Below are positions 1 to 12,800 of a stretch of 64,000 nt of DNA, piece by piece. The notes beneath the pieces are model-generated. The model was not told the DNA's origin. It saw only the letters and a list, made by a program, of their open reading frames with translations, and searched no databases. The stretch's first letter is position 1, and every line of letters starts with the position of its first letter. Source of the DNA: Takifugu bimaculatus (lineage: Eukaryota > Chordata > Actinopteri > Tetraodontiformes > Tetraodontidae); contig CP034994.1 of NCBI GenBank assembly GCA_004026145.2, positions 12,752,009-12,816,008 on the forward strand. The letters run 5' to 3'. The translations under genes and the position numbers were made by a program.

Positions 1-2342
1 ATGGCTTTGGGACTTTTGACCTTGACTACTTTTGAACCCTTGTCCCGCTGACAGTGATTAATTCCAGGTAGAAACAAAAGGTCGCGGAGGCAATAAAGAT
101 ATCTGATCACCGCGCTGAACATGGCGAGACAGCTCCGGCCCACACGATACAGCTCCGGGAATACGGCTAAACGTTTCGGCCTGGAAAAACTAGCAGTGCA
201 TCATCAAAACAAAGCAGAGCGTTGTAAAAAACGGACATTAATCATTGTCAAACTGGATTAAAACTCTTTGAAAGACCGCTCCCGCTGTCTAATTACCAAT
301 CAGGCCTTGTTTATATTAGAGGCCCTAACTCTGTTCTCACGAGAGTGAAGGTTAATGATACACTACCTTGTTTACTTGCTTACATGTTCCGAACCCCCCC
401 CCCCCTCCGCTTAATTACCCCTTATAGCTGCGTGTTGACAAGAAGAGCTTTTGAGAAATACCCCAATCATGGTAGGGGGGCCGTGAATCAGAGGAAGTCA
501 CGGTTTCCCCGGAGTGTGCAAGCTAGACGTGTAAAATGGTCCCTGCCCCCGTGTTCATCAAAAGAAGATTAAACATGCTCCAAAATGAGAACGCCGCCAT
601 TAGAAAATAATGACAAACAATTGCTGGCATGAAAGTAAACTCATTAGAGAATATGAATGAAGACATCATCCTGCAGCGCCAGGTAGTCACTATTTTTACA
701 CTCACCTTCACCAACACACTAATTTTTGGAGAAAATCTCCGCCGAGACCTGCATCTGGAAGGACCAATGAAAGACGGAGCTGCTCTCCATATGGCTTTGA
801 CAGATTACAGCTCAATCCCGAAGACCACCCGCACGGAGCTGTCTCCGTGAGGCAACAAGGTCGCCTGAGGGGCAAACTCCAAATTTGCCATCTTCCTGTG
901 ATTCGGAGGATTAATGAACACGTAGCCGTGGCTCCACCACCGCAAATCAGTTTATGTTTTATCTGCTACGCCACGCGGGGCTCTGCGCATGCGGCGGGGA
1001 TATATTGCCATACTGTAATCCAACAATCCCACCTCATCTGTCTCTGTCTGATGCCGGGTATCAAGGCCAATTGGCATTCACATGATGGAAGGCTAAAGCT
1101 GGGGTGATTTCCCGCTGCACATATATCGCTCGACTTCATCTGCCCGTAGATTGACAGATAAAAGGAGAAAGCCCCTGTATGGGTGTGTGATTTATTTATT
1201 TCCTTTGCTATTTTTAGCAGCTTGGCACTGTAGCATCTGCCCAGTCAGGTCAGGCCCAGTTCAAAATCTCTATCTTCACACTCGCGCCATTCGGCTAAAT
1301 CGTGTTAAGTGCTGTAAATAATCCGCTGTGTGCAGGGTTAACATTGCTTTGACTGGAACGTATCCAGGTGTTTCAATTGAGCTCGAGTGTGGGCCGTCGC
1401 TGCAGCTTCTTCAAGCCAAAAAATATCTTCCCGTCGCTCTAATGAGGATGGATAGGATTTTGAGTCCCCCCCCCCCTGCAAACACAATCCCACACCGCGG
1501 AATAGGCGGCAGCAGAAATAAATCACATGCGCCGCTGCCGGATGGTGAATGTGGACGTGCCATCGTCATCTTAATGCAGCGAGAAAAGATGGCTTTGATG
1601 CGGAGAAATCTGCGCCGTTCAAAGTAATTTTTATTTATGTTTCTGTCGGGCGGATGAAGGCTCGCCCCTACAATAGTTGTGCCCGCAAACATGAAAGATG
1701 GTTAATGTTTATGGAATTTTCTCTGGAGGATATCTCGCCAGTTTGGTCCTTTTAAGCCGTCGAACACACAACGAAAGCCGCGGAAACTCAGAAATGGTTT
1801 AAACCTCTCAAAGCTAATGACCCTTTACCTTGTGTGTTTGTTGGTAAGTTAATGTGGACATTATAGGATGTTTGTTGATGCCAACCGCAGCCACATCGTT
1901 ATGGAGACCGCACTGGTGAGAGAATCCAGGCTGACCACGGGCAGAATCCAACCCCCACTAAGAACAAGATGTACACAGTAGTTTTCCCAAGAACCCTTCT
2001 GTCCTAGTGAAGAGGTCTCCTCCAGTGGTCATCGTTTAGGGTTTCACACAGACGGGTTGGAAGGAATCACAGGAGAGAGAATAAACTCTGAGCTCGATTC
2101 CGTGGCTCCAGTTCACAGATATTGCTGCAAATTAGGGCCAACAGCTCAAGGCACTGGCATGCACGTCGCATGAAGCTAACCGATGGAAACACATGATAAC
2201 ATGTAACTTCTCACATTTTCAGCCTGATGTTTCCTCAAGATGTCAGTACAGGAAAAGGGATCTAGTTATCCACTGTATGGGAAATAACCAGTTTCACTGA
2301 GGCTGAGGGTCTTATCTCAGTGTAATAACCACACCAGAACAC

Positions 2343-2343
<1 letters not shown>

Positions 2344-2417
<74 letters not shown>
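2344..2417. repeat. (GT)n microsatellite
   Basis: An uninterrupted run of about 37 GT dinucleotides. The Cys-Val open frame across it is an artefact of the repeat. Confidence 0.97.
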
Positions 2418-2421
<4 letters not shown>

Positions 2422-2724
2422 TATTAATCATCATGCTGCATGAGCTGGCATGTCCCGTTTTTATTTTCCATTTATTTTCCAAAGTGCACCATGAGAGATG
2501 GTGTCCGAGGCGCCGTTCCCACACTCCGTCTCTTCTTTTCTCTTATCTTTCCTCTAAATGATGAATGAAGAACAATATTGATCAAAGCTGACATCTGAAG
2601 CTTTGCAAACAGCACCAATGGGAGATTTTTCACTTTTAACCTCACACAGAATAAGGTGCCAGTCTACACAGTAGTGTACTGTCCATTGTCCACTGCATGT
2701 TCACGTGTTTCTGGGAAGAGCGTG

Positions 2725-3010
2725 TATGTGTGTGAGTGTGTGTGTGTGTGTGTGTGTTCTTGTTACATATTCAGGACCAAACTACTCATTCTATTGGCAA
2801 AGTGGGGACATTTTTGCAAAGTAAGAACACTTCCTGCGACTGGTCCGAAAATATTCCAAGGACTGTTTGAGGGTTAAGAGATGGTTTTAGATTAGAATTA
2901 TGTTTAGGTCAGCGCAAAGGGCTTAGTTGCACTGACTACTTGTTAAGGTAAGGAGCTGGGTAATGCATTGTGTCTGTCAAAGTCCTCACAAAGATAGAAG
3001 TATAACAGTG
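2725..3010. repeat. Degenerate teleost interspersed repeat bounded by GT tracts
   Basis: An interrupted GT tract (about 2,725-2,757) is followed by a block with the motifs AAGTGGGGACATTTTTGCAA, then a GAGGGTTAAGAGATGGTTTTAG-like stretch, then GTCCTCACAAAGATAGAAGT and another GT tract. The pattern of GTGGGGACATTTT, a GGGTTAG-rich middle and CCTCACAAAGATAG is one I recognise as a common fish interspersed repeat. I do not know its formal name. A reverse-oriented degenerate copy is near 17,310-17,530 and a fragment is near 25,065-25,130. Confidence 0.6.
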
Positions 3011-3902
3011 TGTGTTCTATTCTTCAGCTCTTCAACTATGATGTCGATCATCACGCATAACGTGGGCACCTTCGGATCACCTTCATGTGAAAACAGCCCA
3101 AATTTGCAAGGATAAAATTGACCTGACAGATAAACTAGCTGATGCTCTGTATTATTCATGCATGTAGGAATAATGTTCCAGACCCCCTGCTTCCTCCCCG
3201 TGTCAGTGTGTAATTCCCATCTTACACGCACCTTCCTTCACGTTGACACTGGACATTTGTCCGTATGAACAGCCTCAGACATCTTTCTTGGCCTGTGAGC
3301 CGAAGGGAGATACAAACACGTTCCCAGTCTTCCACATTTGTTATTCTGAGCATCTCTGACACCCTGGTCAACAGTTTGGAGTGTAAACAAGTCTCTTCAG
3401 TGACAAGATGCATTAGAACCCTGATGCTAGCACATGAGCGGGACGGCCTGTTCACTGATTTTCTAATCAATCACTGTAGCAACTGGCTCAAATCAGTGGC
3501 TGGGACGCTTTTGCTGGGACATACAGCATTTATGCACAATCATGTAAATAAGCCCTCCCAGTACATGCATAAAGAAACACACAGCTCATCAAACCCTCCT
3601 ATTACTCTGCCCCATATTTCATCTGCACCGTAAAAAAAACGAGGTGATAATTGATGACATTACCAGATCTGCAGCGCTTGATGAAGAACAGGCATTATGG
3701 GAAGCACTCATATGCGTGGAAAGATGATAATTCAGTTATTATTCTTCTGTCTGTCTGGAAATGTTATTTCCTCTCAAATGCCATATCTGAGCTGATCTTC
3801 AAGGAAAACAGCTATTAAGAGCTCACAGTGCAATCAAAGCTTTCGCATCTACCCAATTTTCCTGAAAAGCAACAGCAGACGTGGATCCCTCGATTCAGCT
3901 TG

Positions 3903-3905
<3 letters not shown>

Positions 3906-3957
<52 letters not shown>
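3906..3957. repeat. (GT)n microsatellite
   Basis: About 26 uninterrupted GT units. Confidence 0.97.
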
Positions 3958-3961
<4 letters not shown>

Positions 3962-4504
3962 AGCTTTTGAAGATATCCCCCTCTTTCAGCTCTCGACTTC
4001 CCTTAAAGCACAATCAATGCTTACCAACAACGTTGCCTAGTACCAGTTGCTTAGTAACGGCGGCTGGTCCATTGCTTTCTACTACAGAACGCCTCACTAA
4101 TTCTATGTCAGCGCTAAATTTAGAAGCGTCTTTGATTTATCCCCCTCGCTGGATTGACAGAAGTTGGGTGCACAGAGGGAGGCTTTCTTAAATGGAAGCC
4201 TGCAGGATTTTCTTCCTGAGCCCCGTCTCCGACATTCACAATTCAAAAACTGCCTGTTGTTCCCGCAGCCTCAATACACCAGACCCACCACAGAGGAATA
4301 ATTCATTTATTAAAAGGAATCTCTTCATCTGCTGTGATCTAGCGCTGCCAGTTATAACCAGTCTGATGTCACTGCTGGTGAGTGACAGACAGGAGACATG
4401 ACCACATTCCCAAACAAGCAACATGCTAAGTCTGTTTTTACAATTTGGACCCAATACAGGAATTAAAAACATCCAGCAAAGAAGACAATGCATTAAGGGC
4501 TTTG

Positions 4505-4830
4505 TTCACGTGTGAGAGGTTAGAGCTGTCACCTTACAACAAGAAGGTCAGGGGTTCAAATCCCTCTGGGAGACCGAGGCCTTTCTGTGTGGAGTTTGCA
4601 TGTTCTTGTGTCTTGTCCTTGTGTCTTGTCCTTCCCAGGTACTCGGGCTTCCTCCCACACTCCAAAGACATGCATTTAAATTGATCGTAGGTGGGATGGT
4701 GTGTGTGTATGGTTGCTTATTTCCATGATGACCTTGTGATGAGGTGTACCCATCTTGCCCGGGGGCTGCTGGGATAGGCTTGAGCCCCCCCCCCCTCCGA
4801 CACCACAAAGGGTTAAAGGAGTAGTTGAGG
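4505..4830 (+). mobile_element. tRNA-headed SINE-like element
   Basis: The head (about 4,515-4,575) looks like a degraded tRNA gene: GGTTAGAGCTGTCACC resembles an A box, and GGTTCAAATCC is a near-perfect pol III B box. It is followed by the body GTGGAGTTTGCATGTTC, CGGGCTTCCTCCCACACTCC, AAAGACATGCAT and a tail with GGGCTGCTGGGATAGGCTTG, CCCC and CACC. This order matches an interspersed repeat common in teleosts. The 5' boundary and target duplication are not clear. A shorter, inverted relative lies near 31,455-31,690 in the third CYP3 copy. Confidence 0.7.
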
Positions 4831-7800
4831 GATGGAGTCGTCGGTGAACCACCGCTGCTATACAGCTCCCTGCCACTAGAGGGTGCTAGAACTAAATGCT
4901 TCAGTGTGCTGAGACCAATTACACTCTTTTGTGAACAGCCAGAAAAAGATGTCTCCAAGGCACAGGACAAGGCTTTGGTCCAATAATGGTTCCAAACAAA
5001 GACACATCCAACTTTTAAATACAGGGTAATATAAAATGTAATATGAAAATGATCTGAGCTAAAACCAGATCAACAATCACACTTCCCAGGATTTTCCCTA
5101 AAGAGCCCTGAAATACTTTATTTACACCAGACTCTTTTATCAGTGCAGGTAAACCACAGATGCTCTGCTCACTAAATGTATTTCAGAGTGCATGTGACCG
5201 CATGACTCGCTGGCCCTCGCTGGCGGGCTCGCATGCAGGTGTCTTATACGGAGCAATCATGCACGAGAATTGACTGGTGATTGAAATGGGTTTTACAACA
5301 AGCACTGAAGAACCATACAGCGTCCCATTACCCTGGCACTTCAGATGAAATTGTTTGTGCCAGTGCAGGGGAGCGTTGCTAGAGATCCCCAGTTTCTGCC
5401 AGGCGTACTAAATATATATCTCGTCTGATGTAAGGGATGTATTCTTTTCATTGGGCCCAGTGTGCACGCAGTCTGACCATAAAGGTTCATGAGGGCTGTT
5501 AAAAAAATGAATGACATGGATTTTGATTGGCCTTTAAGAGCAGATTTTTACATGCCACACCGAGCTTACATGATCGACAGTGTTAAATGTTGTGCTTTTA
5601 ATGATCAAGCTAACTGATATTGGAAACTACAGCATGTTCATTTTTTTATCTATTGCATCATCATCATCACCGCTCACAAGAATCAACAATTTCCTGTCAG
5701 CAAGCTGAACTGGAGACCTTTTTGCAAAATGTTATGACAATCGCCTCGACCTCGCACATGCCGAATGCTAATGTCGCTAATCTGATTTTCCACGGGCGCC
5801 TCACTCTGACAAACGAGGCAACTGAGGTAAACCGATGGAGGCTCAAGTGTCCACGGTTAACAAATATCACATGAGCCAGAGGGTGCTGAAGCGGGCTGGA
5901 TTAAAAGAGACAGGTCATCAGACCTTCAATGATCACGTCGCGGCGGCGGTGATGAAGCAGCTAACAGGAAGGCTCAGGCTGTGTACTTCTGGCGCTGTGA
6001 CAGATTTACCCACCGCTTCTTTTTTCTGAAGAGAAAATGCGAGCCTGAGTAGGACAACACACGCCCTGTTCTCATTAGTCAGATAAAGCACGGTGACTGA
6101 GAGGAGCCTGACAGGGCCATGGTGTGTGCTGAGGTCATACAGCAGAGATACACCTGAAAATAAATGGTGTTACGATAAAAAACAACACTGCACTGTTACT
6201 GCACGAACAAATCAATTCACAAGGTTCTAGCAGGCAACTGGAGCAGCAGAAAGACTCCTGGGAATAGAAAAGTGAGGAAAACGGCTCCTTACATTGAAAT
6301 TCAGCCTTTGGTGCCCCACTATCTTTATTTTGGAAGAATCTATAATAGTATTGGCTAGCTTAGTATATCTCACGCATGGACATTCCTCTTTATTCTGCTT
6401 CGAAGCCTTCAGTCACGGCTTCTACATCACCTGACCATAAAGACTGGAGAGGACAGGGCTGTCCGTGTTGTCCAGCACCTGTCAAACGGCGCCTGACATG
6501 CACGCACCCCCCGCTATCGACACAAACACGCCACACTGCTTTGACACGCACACCCTTACATGACAGAATGATTGCTGCATATGAAAGAAAGAGTGTGTAT
6601 ATATGAGTGAGTGTGTGTGGGAGGGGGAGGTGAACAAGAAGCAATAAAATGTGTGGTGGTAAAGGAGGGAGGTGTGCTCTTTGGCTGATGTCGGGCGTCG
6701 GCCGCAGGACAACGGAGCGTTCCGGTGATGGATAGCGACACCCAGAGCTGCATTTCATCCGGCTGAGCCTTATTGGGACTACTGAGGGAGCGTTATTAAA
6801 GCGGCCACGTTGGTGCTCTTTCTGCAAGCGAAGGAAGTTTATTTGCCCCTCCGCTTTGATCCCTCCTCCACTCCATCAGGGCGGGAGAGGGTTCGAGTGT
6901 CGCCCAACTGTTCTTATCTGACTTCAGGCATGAGCGTCTTTGCCAAGCCAACGTCTGAGACGCTGCTGCGGTGCTCACCACCGTCTTTTGCTGTTCCTGC
7001 CATGGAAGTTTAGCCTCGGTGGGCGAGATCATTCTACACGTCTCCCTGCTTGATTGCCTTCTCTCCTAATCAGACTGAACGTATCCGCCTCCTGCTGTGA
7101 TTTCCCATGAGCTCAACTTTTGTCTTGCAGCAAGGTTAGCGTGTGTGTGTATTTGTTTCCATCCCAAAAGCAGAGTTGTACTCATACACCACTTGCTAAG
7201 ATTTAGTCATTTATTTAATTTTTTCCCTTAAACTTTGTTTATCGTTGGGCTATTTTTGATTTTTTTTTTGGTGATGGGGTCTCCTTCTCGAGGGGGTCAT
7301 GTGACATCCACCGTGTGTAAAGGCAGCATGTTCCATTGATCCATAAATCCAATCTGCCAATAATAATACTGATTCAGCAATTTCTGAGCAGACAAATGCA
7401 TTGAAGCCTTTTTGTGCCCTCTCTTCACAGAGTTGTACTTTTAATGTGTCATTTAGCCCGATGCACACCCCAGCCTGGAGGCCGTACATCATTCAGGAGC
7501 TACAGCAGGAGAACCACGGGCCGCGTCAGTGCTTTGGTCTGTTTGGCTGCTCCTGTGACTACAGACTAAATGGTTGGACAAAACAACAACTGGAGGGCTG
7601 AAAGGTCTCGGTGGTGGAGCGGCGCGTCACGGGCACCTTACAAAGGCCCTGCTCTCCACACGACACCTCGTAGCCTGACCTTCTGTCGCAGCAGGGCCGT
7701 GTCTGCCATGCTGCACTTTTTCAAGCGCCACCTAAAAGCTTTTCCAGGCTCCTTTGAGGAAATAGATTTGGTCATGGAGAGATGAGAGTGACACAGAATA

Positions 7801-9103
7801 GCGATCTATACGCTCAGATCTGCAGCCTCTCCCTCGTTCTGTCTTCCATGCTGGTAGAATGGTGCAGAAGAAAAGAAAAATCACAGTGTGGGAGATAGAT
7901 GGGTTTCATTCCGACTCTGAATTTTCCAGCAGTGGGCAGATATTTATCTGTAAAAAAAGTGGTCACTTTCCTGCTATTTCTCTGTCATACATAAATGAAC
8001 AACAGTGACAGTTTCAGGATTTCCTTGGGGCTTTTTGTAAAATACAGCAGTTGAGGAACACCAATTCTGGATTTCAGCCCTTTCATTATTATTATGGGTC
8101 TTAGAACTAGTCAGGAAAAATGACAATGCAATCTGGGACGGGGGGGCATCATCAAGGTCAAATTGCTTCCCTGGAGTTGCTTTCTGGGACCTTTACAGCA
8201 GCGGCGGCTGCCTCTCTCCTCTCTCACTTTGTGGGATTTAGTTTGTTTTCCATTTAATGACGGCTTTCTTCCCTCCTCTGGATAATGTGCCGGCAGTCTT
8301 TGGACAATTCAAAACCCGAGATCAACGCCGAAGCTTCTCTCCATTTGCTTCATAATGACCGGATTAACTGCAACTGACCGCTAATCTGTTTTCCAGTCAG
8401 GTGTCCACAGATGCAAAATGGTTGTTTCACCCAAATGGTGAATACCGACGTATCTTTGTGGCCCTGGTTTGGAGCCACCACTCGCTTCACTTGTAACAAA
8501 TATTATAACATATTATGTTACAATATAGAAGTGAAGCCGTTTACAGAAGGATCGTTGACAATCGATCTTTGAAGCTCGCCTTTATTGACCTGAAACCTGG
8601 ATAAATGAGAAGTCGCCACACGCACTCAATGTCGAGCGAAACCTTAGTTGGGAAAACATGCCTGGAAGCCTCCTGCAGGCTCTCTCCTGTGTCAAACATG
8701 TCGAAACTCTGTGTGATTCAGATACGCTCCGTGCGTTTGTATGGGCATCATAAGAGTGGCAAAGCGGGAGGCATGGCTGTCGACTAATTACTAATCATCT
8801 CAGCGAATGGGACATGCAGAGATGTATGCAGTGCACCTGCAGCGGCGGCTCCACAGCCAAGAGAACAATGTGGGACGTGGCTGGACTGGTGAAGAAGCCG
8901 AAGTGGGGAAAGTGTTTTCAGGAAACCTGGAAAATTCAAGTTTCTCCCCAAATGTCAACAAACATACAATCAAAAATCCAGATTACTGGATTCTCCCAGT
9001 TGGTTTATATTAAAATGACTGACTTGTTTTGTAAATGTGTTTTCTTATCACCTATGTGAGGCCCCGTTACACTGATCCTCCCATCAGCTACACAGACAGT
9101 ACT

Positions 9104-9141
9104 GGAAACACACACACACACACACACGCACACACACACAA
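9104..9141. repeat. (CA)n microsatellite, interrupted
   Basis: About 19 CA units with one CG interruption. Confidence 0.9.
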
Positions 9142-10497
9142 ATGCTTTTTAAATCTTTGTGACACTCTAACACAGAGGAGGGGTTAATGCACATCTGTGT
9201 CTTGCAGGTCTCATTTTACTTATAAAATCAGTCATTTCTGTCAGAATTTTGATGAGGTTGTTCTATATTGTGTGTGTGGGTCTGTGTGATACACATCTTC
9301 CTATAATTTGGCGATGATGATAATGGGTGGTGGGTCAGCCTGTGTCTTCCATGAGTACTGCGAGTGCATCAGTGTTCTGACAGGCAGGGCCAGAGTCTGA
9401 CTAATGCCCACTTCCTCTGGCCAGTAGTTACGATGCTCCAGACTGTATGGATTTCCCACAATTCACTTGTTTTTACACTGAGTGGGGAACGTGCAGAGAG
9501 AGGAGTGTCGAACTACTCAACTGGTTACTTTTTTCCTATGTGCAGAGATGCAGATAGTTATGATGTCCTCACAACTCAGGTTTTACTGCCTGAGTTTCTG
9601 GCCGTTCTCAGCAGAGGGCAACATCAATAGCAGTTCAACGTGTAATTGTCCTTTCACTAGAATTGTGAGGCCCTTTTTAAAAACTAAAACCAGTGGCTCT
9701 TTCTGTTGGAGCCGAACTTTCTGTGCACATTAGACTGTGGTATCATTTTCAGACTGAGACAGCTAGCAGTGCTAATTGTACCATTTCTAATGGGCTCCAT
9801 ACAGACAAATACGATCAGAAGCAGAAGAAAATGTCCAGTTCTCCCTGTTCAAAAGCATTAAAGCATCTCAGACCAGTAAATCTATGTCCATGTTTGCAGT
9901 CCATAACCCACTAATGCATGGTTTAGAACACAGTTCAGGACCTTTCTGACCCCCTGAGAGAGTGAGATTGTTTCCAGCAGATGTACAACACGGGCGCAAG
10001 TTTTGTTCCTCGTATTGTTAAAGGTTGAGTGATGACATCATTGGTGGACTTGGTCTGCTGAAACAGATAAACGCAGAGACGACGCGGCGGCTGTTCAATG
10101 AACCCGTTTCCATCAGAATCACCTTCAAATCCTCTCATTTTCCAAAATAACATATTTGTGATCTTTGGTTGAACGTAGGATAAATTCATTGTAAATTCAT
10201 TTGGGCGACATATTCGCTGTTTTGTTAGTATCCTTTTAATAAAACCTAAGAAAAATGCTTTAATTCGGGCTGGCATTTCAAAATATCTCCCATGGCCAAA
10301 CAACCAAGTTAAAAATTGCCTTGGAACTCAGCTTTGCCTCCCTTGATTTTCCAAACATAGCCCATAATTTTCACAGGAACACAGTAAAATCCTTTGATAA
10401 AGGCAAAGATAGATTCTTATTACATTTAATGCTGAAAGAGAGGAAAAGCCAAATGAGATTTTTTTTTGTTTCATTTATTTTAAAGAGAAGTCATATC

Positions 10498-10499
<2 letters not shown>

Positions 10500-10569
<70 letters not shown>
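10500..10569. repeat. (GT)n microsatellite
   Basis: About 35 GT units, running into GTGGGTGGGTGTGTGG. Confidence 0.97.
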
Positions 10570-10578
<9 letters not shown>

Positions 10579-10952
10579 GTGGCTGCTCAGCCACATGCTG
10601 GTCACACATCTTGATCCCACGCACAAAACTCTAAACCCTTCAAACCAACCCAAAGACGGATTTAGCGATTACAAATTTCCATCTCCGAGCAGCTAACATG
10701 TCTGCGCTAAAGTGCAATCTGCAGTGATGACCCCTAAAAGCCCCGCGTGCGTTCGGCCGCCAGGTCAAATTCGATGCTTTTGATGGTCGGGACGCTAAAC
10801 TGCTCTGATCATGCACGCAGATATAATCTATACGCTGCTCAGAGACGTGTTAGCAAGATGGATTAGGTGTCACATGGGCATATTTGAGAGTCGCTCATGA
10901 CATGAGAAACCCTAAAAGGGTCACTTAGTCTGGTTTAAATTTAAAAAATAAA

Positions 10953-10967
10953 GCAGGCAGACAGACA

Positions 10968-11063
<96 letters not shown>

Positions 11064-11064
11064 G
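10953..11064. repeat. Compound (CAGG)n(CAGA)n tetranucleotide repeat
   Basis: About 110 bp of tetranucleotides: a few GCAG/ACAG units, a CAGG block, then a long CAGA block. On the minus strand it generates a spurious Cys-Leu-Ser-Val open frame. Confidence 0.96.
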
Positions 11065-12800
11065 GTGACTGCTGCATGGCACTGGGATTTACAGTCACAA
11101 GTAACCAACTGTGTACTTTTCAGAAATCCTTTGGAACAGCAGCCAGATGTGGAGCCAGTGGATTTAGTGGATTTAGTAGATGACAGCGGTGACGGAGTCG
11201 GTCTGACATGGCAGCAGCGTCGCCGTGTCCCCCCGACCCACCACGAAGCCCAGGGCCCCCGCCAGGACCTGTTTGCTGTAAGGTCTGCTTCATGGGGTGG
11301 TGCAGCAGGAACAGTTAGATGGTGTTTGCTTCCCGTTGGTGCAGGAAACTCATATTGGACGCTTCCTTTTGAAGCATGACCCTCCGTCAGCCCCCTCTGG
11401 CAGAGACAATAATTGCACCAACTCCTGAGCTGTTTGTGACTCCACAGGAGATTTTTAGTTGCTGTGGCCTGAAGCCCGTGATTATGAACGGCTGTCAAAT
11501 TATCTGGCCCATTACTTCCTGTTTTAGCTGTTTAAACTGAACTGTTTGTGGAGGGGAAAGCTGCTTGCACTTGAAATATGGTTTTCCTCAACCAGGATCA
11601 ACGTGTACACATTAAAAAAGGAATGATAGGCTTTCACACATTGCTTTGAATAAATTTATTCTACAGACTCCAAACAAAACAAAATAGAATATAATGCTTT
11701 GGATTACATTTTTATGTAACATTAACTCTGGTTGAATATAGTTATGAAAGCTCCATTATAAAAGAGAAATACAAATTAGAATGTACTGTAAACAAATTAT
11801 AAATAAAAATGAAATATTTATTAGCCTGATGATATTTTCTTCTTAACGGTAACATAACAAATCTCACCCTGCGCTGCCCCCTGTTGGACCTAAATAAGAA
11901 TTACAAATACAAAACAAGAATGACTGTATTTTAGAACATGAATTTAAATGCCAGTTTGTTTTTGGTGCACCCTAGACTAACCTTAGCTAGGATAAGCCTA
12001 CTAACTCTAGCAGGAATTTCTCTTGCGATAAACATCACGGCAGCTCTCTGCCCCTGACCCCCTGCCATTAAAAAAGTCTCTCCACTCTCTTCCAAAGTCA
12101 GTTGTGCATGTTATTATGCTGCTTACACCTGGGTAGTGAAGTGACATCAAAGACAAATTTAAATGAATATGTCGATTTTGCAGATGAAGATGGCCGTTAT
12201 CAGTATCTAAAGACTGTTTGATCTGCTCCCAGTGTGTCTAAGATAAGCAAATATTTGAAATGCATATTTGTGTTGATATAATACTGGTGGTGACATTTTG
12301 TTTGAACAGGTAGGCTCTCTTACCTGGAGGGGGAACCCACTTTCACTGCTGAGTATGGTGCTTATTCTGATGTTTTTTACGTGGTGTGCTGTGAGACGTA
12401 CCAGATTTTGAATAACCTTTAATATATAAATAGAAGAAGGTCTTTTGTCTGAAAATAAAAAGGCTGATCCAGACTGTGGTTGACTGTGGGGCGGTAACAG
12501 TCGGGTTCAGAACTGATAAACAAGGAGTCTTTGAAGCGTTTCGTTGTGTCTAATTTGCGGAGCAGTGGGTGGAAAGCCTGCACCCATTTCTTCTGAAGCA
12601 GCAATCCTGTCACAGGAAGCCAGTAAATGAAGAATACCTGTCAGGCAGAAACCCTCACTGCCTTTGGGCCAATTAAAACTGTCAGATGTTTGGTCTCAAG
12701 CAAACTTGAGGCTATTGGTATAAGTCATAAGAAAACTGCATTATTAAGGACACTCGGTCCCCATTAGGTGCAGCGTGCAGTTCTGGTTGAGGAGCCAAAG

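Larger units (their letters stand above)
1..12800. other. Gene-free flank with microsatellites and dispersed repeats
   Basis: I find no exon with family resemblance on either strand. Open frames here are short (mostly under 150 codons), start inside low-complexity DNA or overlap on both strands, and show no splice-site logic. The first 1.3 kb is mixed-composition DNA of the kind that often flanks developmental genes, but I cannot identify conserved elements without an alignment. Recognisable contents are the simple repeats and interspersed repeats listed separately. Confidence 0.6.

Noticed and set aside
2346..2561. Cys-Val repeat proteins at the GT tracts (also 3907 and 10505)
   Set aside because: Pure microsatellite translations from GTG starts.
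4548..4970. A 140-codon minus-strand frame
   Set aside because: It lies across the SINE-like element in antisense. No protein family is suggested.
6390..6827. A 145-codon minus-strand frame in the left flank
   Set aside because: Overlapping frames on the same strand are equally open. There are no domains, and composition follows local CA/GT-rich DNA.
10941..11498. A 185-codon minus-strand frame rich in Cys-Leu-Ser-Val
   Set aside because: Most of it is the translation of the CAGA/CAGG microsatellite.
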